Source: an uncultured Lachnospiraceae bacterium
GTDB taxonomy: Bacteria > Bacillota > Clostridia > Lachnospirales > Lachnospiraceae
Direction of reading: 5' to 3'
NCBI GenBank assembly: GCA_900551235.1
Contig: URUU01000010.1
Location: forward strand, 1-49,751
Length of the DNA: 49,751 nt
The translations under genes were made by a program, and so were the position numbers. The notes beneath the pieces were generated by a model. That model was not told the DNA's origin and made no database searches. It saw nothing but the letters and a program-made list of their open reading frames with translations. Shown piece by piece: positions 1-7,606 of the stretch (the first letter of the stretch is position 1; the number at the start of each line of letters is the position of its first letter).

Positions 1-133
1 AAACGCAGGGGGTCAGAAGATTTTCTTTCTGAAGGTTCTGGCGTTCTGATTCATGCTGTTTCTATTCTGCTTTTGGATTCCTTTGCACCTGTCCACATCC
101 TCCGTAAATTCTTATTTTTCTGTCCTGCCTGGA

Positions 134-637
134 TTATTCTTTCCAGTGCAGCCTGTGCAGATCTCCTTCCAACTGCATATGATCAAAGTGATTCTGGCGA
201 AGTGCCTCATAAAGCACGATTGCAACAGAATTTCCCAGATTCAGGGAGCGGACATCATTGATCATTGGAATACGGATCGCCGTCTCCTGATTCTCAACGA
301 GAATTTCTTCCGGGATCCCGGCACTTTCTTTTCCAAACATAATATAGCAGCCCGGCTCATAAAGCACTTCCGTGTAGGTTTTCTTTGCCTTGGTCGTTGC
401 CATATAGATCCTGGCTCCCGGATTCTTCTCCAGGAAATCGGCATAATCAATATACGTGGTCACGTCAAGGTCTTTCCAGTAATCCATCCCGGCTCTCTTT
501 AATGCTTTTTCATTTAAGCGGAATCCCAGCGGTTCGATCAGATGCAGTCTTGTCCCGGTTGCTACACAGGTCCTTCCTATGTTTCCGGTATTTGCCGGAA
601 TCTCCGGCTCAAAAAGCACGATATTCAGCTTTGCCAT
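134..637 (-). CDS. trmL: tRNA (cytidine(34)-2'-O)-methyltransferase TrmL
   Basis: A 167-residue SPOUT-class methyltransferase, the usual TrmL length. The family 2'-O-methylates the wobble nucleotide of tRNA-Leu using S-adenosylmethionine. Visible signatures are the N-terminal NIVLFEPEIPANTGNIGR motif, which carries the catalytic Asn-Arg region, and the C-terminal trefoil-knot segments MFGKESAGIPEEIL and IPMINDVRSLNLGNSVAIVLYEA. The frame stays open for 38 codons upstream, but homology begins at MAKLNIV. That ATG (637) overlaps the TAA of the aminotransferase gene by one base (TAATG), which suggests translational coupling. It is the last gene of the minus-strand operon that starts near 7.1 kb. 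Family assignment is very secure; the exact tRNA target is inferred from the family. Confidence 0.95.
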   Translation of the reverse strand: MAKLNIVLFEPEIPANTGNIGRTCVATGTRLHLIEPLGFRLNEKALKRAGMDYWKDLDVTTYIDYADFLEKNPGARIYMATTKAKKTYTEVLYEPGCYIMFGKESAGIPEEILVENQETAIRIPMINDVRSLNLGNSVAIVLYEALRQNHFDHMQLEGDLHRLHWKE

Positions 638-1809
638 TATCTGCTTCCCTCTTCTTTCAGTCTCTTCACGAAATCTGCAATGCGATCCAGCGCTTTCTTT
701 AAATCCTCCAGTGAATAAGCATAAGAAATTCGCAGATATCCTTCTCCGCACTCACCAAATGCACTTCCTGGAACGACAGCTACCTTCTCTTCTTTCAGCA
801 GTCTGGATGCAAACTCATCGGAAGTCATGCCGAACTCTTTGATGCACGGGAATGCATAAAACGCTCCAAGCGGCTCAAAACACGGCAGTCCCATCTCTGC
901 AAATGCATGCATCAGATAACGTCTTCTGCCATTGTATGCCTCACGCATCTTGATCACATCATCATCGCCGTTTCTCAGAGCTTCTACCGCTGCATACTGA
1001 CTATTGGTCGGAGCACACATGATCGCAAACTGATGTACCTTTGTCATCTGCTTAATGATCTCTCTTGGTCCGCAGGCATAGCCAAGTCTCCATCCGGTCA
1101 TCGCATACGCTTTGGAAAATCCGTTCATCGTAATCGTACGTTCTTTCATGCCCGGCAGACTTGCAATCGACACATGGTCTCCTGCATAAGTCAGCTCAGA
1201 ATAAATCTCATCGGAAAGCACATAAATATCGTGGCGGATAATCACTTCTGCGATCGCTTCAAGATCTTCTCTTGTCATAACCGCCCCGGTCGGGTTGTTC
1301 GGGAACGGCAGCACCAGAAGTTTTGTCTTATCGGTGATTGCTTCCTCCAGTTCCTGTGCTGTTAAGCGGAATTCATTTTCTGCTTTCAGGTTGATGACAA
1401 CCGGAACACCATCTGCCAAAACAGCACACGGCAGATAAGATACGAAACTTGGTTGTGGGATCAGCACCTCATCACCCGGATTTAACAGTACACGCATCGC
1501 AAGATCGATTGCCTCACTTCCGCCTACGGTAATCAGCGTCTCGTCGATCGTATAATCCACTTTACATCTGCGGCTTAAATATTTGCAGATCTCTTCCCTC
1601 AGTTCTTTTAAACCTGCATTGGATGTATAGAAAGTCCTTCCTCTCTCCAGGCTGTAGATACCCTCGTCGCGGATATGCCACGGTGTATCAAAGTCCGGTT
1701 CCCCCACGCCAAGCGAAATAACATCATCCATCTCACTTACAATATCAAAAAATTTTCTGATTCCGGAAGGCTGAATCCCCAGAACTTTATCGGAAATTAC
1801 ATTTTTCAT
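637..1809 (-). CDS. Class I/II PLP-dependent aminotransferase
   Basis: A 390-residue fold-type I aminotransferase of the AspC/PatA/AlaT type. The PLP lysine lies in NGFSKAYAMTGWRLGY. The substrate-binding Asn region FPNNPTGAV and the PLP Asp in LSDEIYSEL are present, as is a C-terminal Arg in GYLRISYA that would bind the alpha-carboxylate. The start overlaps the stop of the Lrp-type regulator (ATGA, 4 bp), a pairing common for amino-acid transaminases controlled by Lrp/AsnC proteins. The family includes N-acetyl-LL-diaminopimelate aminotransferase (PatA) and aromatic/alanine aminotransferases; I cannot choose between them from sequence alone. Full length, no anomalies. Confidence 0.93.
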   Translation of the reverse strand: MKNVISDKVLGIQPSGIRKFFDIVSEMDDVISLGVGEPDFDTPWHIRDEGIYSLERGRTFYTSNAGLKELREEICKYLSRRCKVDYTIDETLITVGGSEAIDLAMRVLLNPGDEVLIPQPSFVSYLPCAVLADGVPVVINLKAENEFRLTAQELEEAITDKTKLLVLPFPNNPTGAVMTREDLEAIAEVIIRHDIYVLSDEIYSELTYAGDHVSIASLPGMKERTITMNGFSKAYAMTGWRLGYACGPREIIKQMTKVHQFAIMCAPTNSQYAAVEALRNGDDDVIKMREAYNGRRRYLMHAFAEMGLPCFEPLGAFYAFPCIKEFGMTSDEFASRLLKEEKVAVVPGSAFGECGEGYLRISYAYSLEDLKKALDRIADFVKRLKEEGSR

Positions 1810-2288
1810 GGTGTCACCAGCATCCTTTCATCTTTACTTTTCTTTGTAAAAATCGTTCCATGATCTTTATATTTTTTCAGGATGAAATGAGTGGCTGTAC
1901 TTAAAACAGAGTCCAGTGTGGAAAGTTTGTCAGAAACAAATCCTGATACTTGTTTCAGTGTCTTTCCTTCCAGAATGACCATCAGATCATAGGCTCCGGA
2001 AATCAGATATACGCTCCTTACCTCCGGATAATTATAAATACGCTCTGCGATGGAATCAAATCCCTGTCCTCGCATCGGAGTGACGCGCACCTCGATCAGA
2101 GCGGTTACTTTCTCATCAGAAACTTTTTCCCAGTCGATCAGTGTATGATAACCGCAGATGACTTTTTCTTCTTCCATCTTTGCGATTTCGTTCATGATCG
2201 TCACTTCATCGCTGCCCAGTAATATCGCCAGTTCTTTCGGATCAATACGGCTGTTTTTTTCCAAAAATGTTAATATCTGTTCTCTCAT
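1806..2288 (-). CDS. Lrp/AsnC-family transcriptional regulator
   Basis: A 160-residue Lrp/AsnC regulator. The N-terminal winged helix-turn-helix spans about residues 3-55 (PKELAILLGSDEVTIMNEIAKMEEEKVI), followed by a RAM ligand-binding domain from about residue 65 to 140 (VTALIEVRVTPMRG...VYLISGAYDLMVILEG). Proteins of this family bind DNA as dimers or octamers and sense amino acids. It lies between the AIRS-C gene (14-bp gap) and the aminotransferase gene (4-bp overlap), so it probably regulates this operon, including itself. The ligand cannot be predicted. Confidence 0.93.
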   Translation of the reverse strand: MREQILTFLEKNSRIDPKELAILLGSDEVTIMNEIAKMEEEKVICGYHTLIDWEKVSDEKVTALIEVRVTPMRGQGFDSIAERIYNYPEVRSVYLISGAYDLMVILEGKTLKQVSGFVSDKLSTLDSVLSTATHFILKKYKDHGTIFTKKSKDERMLVTP

Positions 2289-2302
2289 TTTTTAGCCTCC
2301 TT

Positions 2303-2833
2303 TTAATTCAAGCCGAACACCTTTTCCAGTTCCTCCTTCTGAGGACGGTCAAGGTATCTTTTATTTCCCTGATTATAGATGATACGGTCATTGCCATCGT
2401 TCGTTCTCCCGATCACGGCCGCGTGAATCTCCTCACGCTCCAGCACAGAAACCAGTCCGAATCCGTCTTCCACTGCCACAAGGAGTGCTCCTGCGGAATC
2501 TGTATAGTAGGGATTCAGGTCGAAAAACTCACAGATTTCTATCGTTTCCTGACGGATAGGAATTTTTCGAAGATCGATCTCCATGCCCGCCTTCATCTGC
2601 TCCAGCATGTTCCATAGTCCGCTTAATATCCCGCCTTTTCCAAGCGGGTAAATGGCGGCAGCGCCATACCCGCCTGAAATCTGATATTCCCGCTCTGTGG
2701 ACAGTTCACATTCAAAGTCCACTGCGTCCTTTAGCATGACAGATGGAAAACGTTCAAGAAGCTGCTCCTCTTTTTGGGAAGCCAGCTCAAAAGTACCTTT
2801 TAATGCTATCCATTTTGTCACAACAAGATCCAT
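2303..2833 (-). CDS. Stand-alone AIR-synthase-related C-terminal domain protein
   Basis: A 176-residue protein that, from its first residues (MDLVVTKWIALKGT), matches only the C-terminal half of AIR-synthase/HypE-like proteins, with motifs RFPSVML, GGILSGLWNMLEQ, RQETIEICEFFDLNPY and VIGRTNDGNDR. Family members usually have about 330 residues with an N-terminal ATP-binding AIRS domain, which is absent here. An in-frame TAA lies three codons upstream of the ATG and the VanW gene ends 13 bp away, so no remnant of the missing half remains. The reading frame is intact and has its own (weak) AAAGGAT ribosome site, so it is probably expressed. Without the ATP-binding half it is unlikely to be a kinase/synthase; a binding or dimerisation role is possible. 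Function unknown. Confidence 0.8.
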   Translation of the reverse strand: MDLVVTKWIALKGTFELASQKEEQLLERFPSVMLKDAVDFECELSTEREYQISGGYGAAAIYPLGKGGILSGLWNMLEQMKAGMEIDLRKIPIRQETIEICEFFDLNPYYTDSAGALLVAVEDGFGLVSVLEREEIHAAVIGRTNDGNDRIIYNQGNKRYLDRPQKEELEKVFGLN

Positions 2834-2846
2834 ATATTTTTATCCT

Positions 2847-4442
2847 TTACTGAATAATGTCTGCTGTCGTATCATCCGGAACAGACGCATCCGGTGCGGC
2901 AGTACCAGAATTGTCACTTTCAGACTGAGAAGAAGAGTCAGAACCCGACTGTGATTCCGACTTCTGAGACTCACTCTGCTGCTGATCCGTCGTCTGTGTA
3001 CCGGAAGTCTGACCATAATTTCCGCTGATGATCGCCTGTACCTGCTCCAGATTGTTGTTTGCGATTGCTGTCTGGATGGCTGCTGATATCGTCGGATTGT
3101 CCGTATTAACTCCTACATCATAAGAAACCGGAACTGCCTGATAATTGCTGTAGTTAACCTGCTCTTTTGTAGTTTCTCCATTTTCTGTTACGTACTTCCA
3201 GAGTACTGCCGTCAGTCCCTGATGTGCACTCTGCGTCTGATTCAAGTAACCTACCGGCTGATCTGTGGCTGCATACAGCTTCACCCCTTCCGGATCCGTT
3301 GTTCCGGTTGTCTCGCTTACATATTCCACTGTTCTGTTCGGATCTCGCGTCTCATGTCCATAAATAGTAAAGGTCAGTTCCCCGCCATAAGCATAACCGG
3401 AAATAAAAATCGGATAATCGGTACTGTTGGCAAACTGCAGATCCATCAGACCTTCTGCGATCGCCGCATCTTTGGATGGATCCACATATGTGACGATCAT
3501 CGTATGATTATGCCGTTCCAACACTTCCAGTTCTGCATTAAGCACCGCATTATAGAGCGTTGTGGAAACCTGGCAGATGCCGCCGCCATAACTGTCTACT
3601 ACCTTTCCGCTTTCGTAAGAAGGTGCCGGTTCATATCCATTCTCTTCGGTAAATGGAATCACTTCCTGTGTAACCGAAAAAGTCTCTCCCGGCATCAACA
3701 AATGTCCATTCAGTTTTTCTGCTCCGGTCTCTACGTTTTTGTTTCTCGCATTGGTAGAACCATAATATGTAGTGGCTGTTCCAAGTACATCGGTAATGCT
3801 GGAAAGATCTTCCGTAGTACACTCCGGTTCTTTTACATCAGCTACAAGCTCGATTGATGTATTTTTCCCAGCCCAGTCATTTTTCAGATATTTGTAAATC
3901 TTCTTAACAGATTTATCCACATTCAGTGAAATCCCATTCTCTCCCTGCACTACTTCAAAACTTCCGTTGTCCGTAGAAATCTGTGCATCTGTCGGTTCCC
4001 GGTTAAACAGATCTGCCTTATTCTCCAGCACCTGCCTTATCACATTTTTATCTGCGGAGTAATCCATCTTATATTTTTTTGATTCGTTCTCCAAATCCTT
4101 TTTATCTTTGTAACGTTTAATGATATTTCCGGATTTACCAAGCTCCAAAGCTTCCTGCACGACTTCCTGATTCTCCCAGGTAAGTCCCAGATCGCCGGCA
4201 TTTACTACCGCCTCTTCACTGTCCGCTTTTAAGGTTATGCTCACAGCTTTGGTTTCATCCATACTATCTTCTACTGCCTGTTTCGCTTCTTCCTCTGTCA
4301 TACCGGAAACATCCACATCCCCGATATAAACTCCCTGGCTGATCTTCTCCCCTTCTGCCGCCAGAACGGCTTTCGGCGAAAATACGGCTGCTCCTGCCAG
4401 TGCCAGAATCGCAGCCAGTACCGGATATCTGTTTTTTTTCAT
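2847..4442 (-). CDS. VanW-family secreted protein with YoaR-like N-terminal domains
   Basis: A 531-residue exported protein. Residues 1-29 form a signal peptide ending in VLAAEG. Two PG_binding_4/YoaR-like segments follow (VYIGDVDVSGMTEEEAKQAV, then VLENKADLFNREP...). The VanW domain spans about residues 225-370, with the hallmark NLHLLMPGETFS-like start (NGHLLMPGETFSV), GGGICQVSTTLYNAVL and ERHNHTMIVTYVDPSKDAAI. The last roughly 70 residues are a Ser/Gln/Asp-rich low-complexity tail. VanW domains occur in glycopeptide-resistance clusters and in many clostridial envelope proteins, but their reaction is not established. The gene is the fourth in the operon, 13 bp before the AIRS-C gene. A perfect 19-bp palindrome lies just 5' of the ribosome site. 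Confidence 0.9.
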   Translation of the reverse strand: MKKNRYPVLAAILALAGAAVFSPKAVLAAEGEKISQGVYIGDVDVSGMTEEEAKQAVEDSMDETKAVSITLKADSEEAVVNAGDLGLTWENQEVVQEALELGKSGNIIKRYKDKKDLENESKKYKMDYSADKNVIRQVLENKADLFNREPTDAQISTDNGSFEVVQGENGISLNVDKSVKKIYKYLKNDWAGKNTSIELVADVKEPECTTEDLSSITDVLGTATTYYGSTNARNKNVETGAEKLNGHLLMPGETFSVTQEVIPFTEENGYEPAPSYESGKVVDSYGGGICQVSTTLYNAVLNAELEVLERHNHTMIVTYVDPSKDAAIAEGLMDLQFANSTDYPIFISGYAYGGELTFTIYGHETRDPNRTVEYVSETTGTTDPEGVKLYAATDQPVGYLNQTQSAHQGLTAVLWKYVTENGETTKEQVNYSNYQAVPVSYDVGVNTDNPTISAAIQTAIANNNLEQVQAIISGNYGQTSGTQTTDQQQSESQKSESQSGSDSSSQSESDNSGTAAPDASVPDDTTADIIQ

Positions 4443-4458
4443 AATATATAACCTCCCA

Positions 4459-4477
4459 TACTGTATCTGATACAGTA
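4459..4477. promoter_or_regulatory. Perfect 19-bp palindrome upstream of VanW gene
   Basis: TACTGTATC-T-GATACAGTA: 9-bp perfect arms around a single central base, immediately upstream of the GGGAGG ribosome site of the VanW gene. A one-base centre is too tight for an RNA hairpin loop, so a DNA operator for a dimeric regulator is more plausible. If the arms do pair in RNA they would sit against the ribosome site. Confidence 0.5.
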
Positions 4478-4498
4478 CTGATAACCCCTGATTACCTG

Positions 4499-4612
4499 TT
4501 AAAAAATACCAATGACCGCTGCCAGTGTCGGAAGCACCATTGCAATCACGATCAAAACTACTAAAATTCCGGAAAGGATCCTCTTTGTTTTTTTGTCACG
4601 AAAATTCATCAT
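4499..4612 (-). CDS. Small single-pass membrane protein (37 aa)
   Basis: A 37-residue reading frame in the gap between the exonuclease and VanW genes. It has a basic N-terminus (MMNFRDKKTKR) followed by one hydrophobic segment (ILSGILVVLIVIAMVLPTLAAVIGIF), so it should be a membrane peptide with the N-terminus inside. An excellent AGAGGTGAT ribosome site precedes the first ATG at 6 nt and overlaps the stop of the exonuclease gene, which supports real translation. An alternative start is the second ATG (4609). It is not a family I can name; a small DUF4044-like membrane peptide is one possibility. It is co-transcribed with the envelope protein VanW. Confidence 0.65.
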   Translation of the reverse strand: MMNFRDKKTKRILSGILVVLIVIAMVLPTLAAVIGIF

Positions 4613-4617
4613 ATCTA

Positions 4618-5331
4618 TCACCTCTTCATTTTCCCGTAACGGAAGATAATTCCGTCAACCATCCTGGATGCCTGACTTCTGGTCAGGGAATCCAAAGCAA
4701 CATTCATTTCTATTTTATGATATTTCATCAAATCATTCAAGTATACTTTTTGTGTTTTCGTAGCCGGTGCATCTTTTCGAACTTTATAAGAAATCTTCCC
4801 AGGTTCAAACTCTGCATCGCCCTCCCTGTAAAAATCTGCCGCCAGTTTCCGATAAAGTTCACTTGTCACTCTGGCATCTTCGTATGCCCTGTGCCACTGT
4901 TTCTGCTCAATCTGATAGTAAACACAGAGATCCCCCAGTTTCCTGCTTGGCAGTTCCGGCAGATACTTTCTTGCAATCTTCAGCGTATCAAGTGCCTCAT
5001 TTTCAAATTTTTCCCCTATATTTGCTGCTTTCTGACAAAGAAACCCCAAATCAAATGCAATGTTATGTCCAACAACCACCGAATCTTTGCAAAACTCCAG
5101 AAATTCTTCCACAACCGTTCTCTCATCCCGCTGATTTTTAACCATTTCATCAGTGATTCCAGTCAGTTCTGTAATGCGCTCTGGTATCGGAAAACCTGGA
5201 TAAATCAGTTCTGCATAATCTTCCTGCACTTTTCCATCCTTTACGCGCACTGCACCAATTTCCAGGATTGAATCTTTTCTCGGACTTAAACCTGTCGTTT
5301 CCAGATCCAGTGCCACATAGTCTCTGATCAT
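4618..5331 (-). CDS. DnaQ-like 3'-5' exonuclease with C-terminal extension
   Basis: A 237-residue DEDDh exonuclease. Exo I is ALDLETTG (Asp9, Glu11), Exo II is VVGHNIAFDLGFL, and Exo III is HRAYEDARVT with the catalytic His and Asp. The first roughly 170 residues match the epsilon-subunit/PolC proofreading domain. The last 65 residues (TKTQKVYLNDLMKYHKIE...MVDGIIFRYGK) are a small helical extension seen in clostridial stand-alone exonucleases. It probably trims DNA or RNA 3' ends in repair; it is not the replicative PolC domain. The start overlaps the radical SAM stop by 4 bp (ATGA). Confidence 0.9.
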   Translation of the reverse strand: MIRDYVALDLETTGLSPRKDSILEIGAVRVKDGKVQEDYAELIYPGFPIPERITELTGITDEMVKNQRDERTVVEEFLEFCKDSVVVGHNIAFDLGFLCQKAANIGEKFENEALDTLKIARKYLPELPSRKLGDLCVYYQIEQKQWHRAYEDARVTSELYRKLAADFYREGDAEFEPGKISYKVRKDAPATKTQKVYLNDLMKYHKIEMNVALDSLTRSQASRMVDGIIFRYGKMKR

Positions 5332-7088
5332 GCCTTTTTCTCCATCTCCCTGTTTTTCTCTGTCTGAACCTCTGAAATTATATACGTTGCCGCATCCTTT
5401 GTAAGCGGATCTCGCCTTTTGTAATCAAACAGCGTCCATTCTCCCTTCGAATCGATCTCGACATGCGTCATATTCAGAATCTGTTTCCAACTATAGCCTT
5501 CATAATCTTTGAGATAACGTTTTTCTTCTGCTTCTTTTTTGAAAAACTCCTGCAGCCCACTCTTATATCCAGAAAGATCCGCAGCCCAGGACGGACGGCT
5601 CTTGCTTTTTTCTCTTAAATAAAGATCCATCAGCAGATCATCCTCGTATTCCGGCACGTTTTCTTCTTTCACACAAGACAGAATAAAATCATGAAGAATG
5701 TCAAAGCGCCGCATACGGGAATGATTCATTCCGTTCAGAGCATTTTTCTCATAGTATGCCGCCAGTGCCTCATACATGGCAAACGGTGTGTCAAACTCCT
5801 GCTCCAGTGCCAGCATCGTACAGCGAAACTGGGAACTGTTGTAATAGACCTCAACCATTTCTTCTATGCCTTTTAAATAGATGACTTCAGCATAGCTCAG
5901 CCATTTTGTCGATAAAACCTCGTACATAGGGCGTGTATGGTAAACGATCCCGTACTCTTCTGCTTTTTCATGCATTTTCGAGCCTTTTAAGACCTTCAGA
6001 AATCCAAGTTGGAACTGCTGCGGCCGCAACAAATAGACATCATTGAAGGATTTTTGGAAACTCTCCAGATTCTCATATGGCAGTCCGGCAATCAGATCCA
6101 AATGCTGATGGATATTCCCGGCACTTGCCACCTGAAGCACTTTCCTTCTTACCAGTGCAAAATCCATTACACGGTCTATTTCATGGATGGTCTGCATATT
6201 TGTAGACTGCACACCGATCTCCAGTTGTGCAAGTCCCGGCCGGAAAGTAGACAGAAGCTGAATTTCTTCGTCCTTTAAAATATCTGCTGCAATCTCAAAA
6301 TGAAAATTCGTGATGCCATTGTCGTGTTCTTTGATATAATTCCAGATTGCCATGCTGTGCCTGTGATTGCAGTTAAACGTCCGGTCTACAAATTTTACCT
6401 GCGGCACTTTATGATCCAGGAAAAACTGCAATTCTTTCTCCACCAGTTCTATGCTGCGGAGTCGAACCCGCCTGTCGATGGAAGAAAGGCAGTAACTGCA
6501 TGAAAACGGACATCCTCTGCTCGTCTCATAATAGAGAATACGATTTTCGAACGGCACCAGGTCTTCGTATTCTTCATATATAAAAGGAACTTCATCCAGA
6601 CTGATCGGTGCCTGCGGCATTCCCCGCACAATCTCTCTTTTCTGATTCCGCCATACGATACCGGAACAGCTATCCAGTTTTTGCACCGCATCTTTGCCAA
6701 AATCCTGATAAAGTCCGGCAAGTTCGCAGAAAGTCCTCTCACCTTCCCCCTGCATAATACCGCGAAATTCCGGATGTTTCATCAGAAATTTCTCTGCATC
6801 ATAGGAAACTTCCGGTCCGCCTCCCCAGATTTCCAGATCAGGCAAAACCTGATGCAGATCCCTGGCGATATTTTCAACAAATTCCAGATTCCAGATGTAA
6901 CAGGAAAAAGCCACCACATCCGGCTTCTTCTGGTAAATGTCCATCAGAATATCATCCTGCCTGTGATTGATCGTGTACTCCGCAATTTCCGTCTCGATTC
7001 CTCTCCTGGCCGCATAACTTTTCAGGCAATAAACTGCAAGATTGGAATGTATATATTTCGCATTCATTGCGATCAGCAATATTTTCAT
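5328..7088 (-). CDS. B12-binding radical SAM protein (DUF4080-type)
   Basis: A 586-residue protein. Residues 1-140 form a cobalamin-binding Rossmann-like domain, and the radical SAM core follows with CPFSCSYC (Cys193, Cys197, Cys200) for the 4Fe-4S cluster. A C-terminal DUF4080-like domain ends the protein (about 420-586). I chose the ATG at 7088 because MKILLIAMNAKYIHSNLA is the conserved start and a strong AGGAGG sits 7 nt upstream; the frame extends 31 codons further without a comparable ribosome site. The substrate is unknown, and anaerobic methyl- or C-C-bond chemistry is typical of the superfamily. It is the first gene of the operon, behind a promoter at 7225-7253. Confidence 0.9.
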   Translation of the reverse strand: MKILLIAMNAKYIHSNLAVYCLKSYAARRGIETEIAEYTINHRQDDILMDIYQKKPDVVAFSCYIWNLEFVENIARDLHQVLPDLEIWGGGPEVSYDAEKFLMKHPEFRGIMQGEGERTFCELAGLYQDFGKDAVQKLDSCSGIVWRNQKREIVRGMPQAPISLDEVPFIYEEYEDLVPFENRILYYETSRGCPFSCSYCLSSIDRRVRLRSIELVEKELQFFLDHKVPQVKFVDRTFNCNHRHSMAIWNYIKEHDNGITNFHFEIAADILKDEEIQLLSTFRPGLAQLEIGVQSTNMQTIHEIDRVMDFALVRRKVLQVASAGNIHQHLDLIAGLPYENLESFQKSFNDVYLLRPQQFQLGFLKVLKGSKMHEKAEEYGIVYHTRPMYEVLSTKWLSYAEVIYLKGIEEMVEVYYNSSQFRCTMLALEQEFDTPFAMYEALAAYYEKNALNGMNHSRMRRFDILHDFILSCVKEENVPEYEDDLLMDLYLREKSKSRPSWAADLSGYKSGLQEFFKKEAEEKRYLKDYEGYSWKQILNMTHVEIDSKGEWTLFDYKRRDPLTKDAATYIISEVQTEKNREMEKKA

Positions 7089-7140
7089 GCCATCCTCCTG
7101 ATTTTGTTTCAACTCACAGTCAGTAATTTCAAGGAATCTG

Positions 7141-7177
7141 ACTGCCGTTTTATTACCGCCTGTGTTTAAGCGGCAGT
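7141..7177 (-). promoter_or_regulatory. Leader hairpin of the radical SAM operon
   Basis: ACTGCCG and CGGCAGT form 7-bp perfect arms around a 23-nt loop inside the roughly 130-nt 5' leader of the operon starting at 7088. No T-run follows, so it is a leader structure rather than a terminator. I recognise no known riboswitch class. Confidence 0.35.
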
Positions 7178-7224
7178 TCATCCCACTGCCTTCCTGTTCA
7201 CTTGGAGGAATGGGAATTCAACTA

Positions 7225-7253
7225 AGTATCACGCAAAGAAATACATCTGTCAA
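7225..7253 (-). promoter_or_regulatory. Sigma-A promoter for the radical SAM operon
   Basis: On the minus strand: TTGACA (7253-7248), 17-bp spacer, GATACT (7230-7225). Perfect -35, 4/6 -10. It reads towards the gene starting at 7088 and is back-to-back with the tRNA-Gly promoter. Confidence 0.6.
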
Positions 7254-7325
7254 GCAGATTAAGCTGCCTGTTTTTGAGGAACAATTCAAATAATTTATTT
7301 TTTTCAAAATTTTTCAAATTTACTG

Positions 7326-7354
7326 TTGACAAATACATATTTCTATTGTATTAT
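7326..7354 (+). promoter_or_regulatory. Sigma-A promoter for tRNA-Gly
   Basis: TTGACA (7326-7331), 17-bp spacer, TATTAT (7349-7354), about 33 bp before the tRNA's expected transcription start. Near-consensus, as expected for a stable-RNA gene. Confidence 0.8.
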
Positions 7355-7394
7355 ATGACCTGTGAGTTGCGGAACACAACTTACAAACAAAAAT

Positions 7395-7467
7395 GCGCGA
7401 GTGGCTCAGTTGGTGGAGCGCGACCTTGCCAAGGTCGAGGCCGCGGGTTCGAGTCCCGTCTCGCGCT
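7395..7467 (+). tRNA. tRNA-Gly (anticodon GCC)
   Basis: A 73-nt cloverleaf. The acceptor stem is GCGCGAG/CTCGCGC. The D-arm is GCTC/GAGC, and the anticodon stem CGACC/GGTCG encloses the loop TTGCCAA with anticodon GCC. The T-arm carries TTCGAGT and the discriminator base is T. The 3' CCA is not encoded, so the cca gene in this window (20690-22030) would add it. It is followed directly by a T-rich stretch. It lies alone on the plus strand, with no neighbouring tRNA. Confidence 0.97.
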
Positions 7468-7554
7468 TTTATTTTTTATCTTTTCACTTTATCGCTTTAC
7501 ACCATAAAAGTCCCTTGAACGTTTTGACAGGGAATTTTAAAATTATACCAAAAG

Positions 7555-7597
7555 AAAAACCCAGACGCCATTTTTCAAAAAGGATTCCAGGTTTTTT
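7555..7597. terminator. Bidirectional terminator between tRNA-Gly and GH13 gene
   Basis: AAACC...GGTTT outer stem with an inner CCTTTTT/AAAAATGG stem, flanked by A- and T-runs on both sides (seven Ts on the plus strand, five on the minus strand). It lies at the convergent ends of the tRNA and the amylase gene. Confidence 0.7.
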
Positions 7598-7606
7598 TAT
7601 TTTCTC

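Noticed and set aside
1..133. Possible additional gene 3' of trmL
   Set aside because: Short minus-strand frames (13-27 codons) exist but have poorly placed ribosome sites and no recognisable sequence; the region runs off the window.
4525..5271. 248-codon plus-strand open frame
   Set aside because: Fully antisense to the DnaQ-like exonuclease with all three Exo motifs; no ribosome site and residue composition typical of a shadow frame.
7395..7467. tRNA gene as an integration site
   Set aside because: No partial tRNA repeat or integrase was found nearby; the neighbouring genes are ordinary chromosomal ones.
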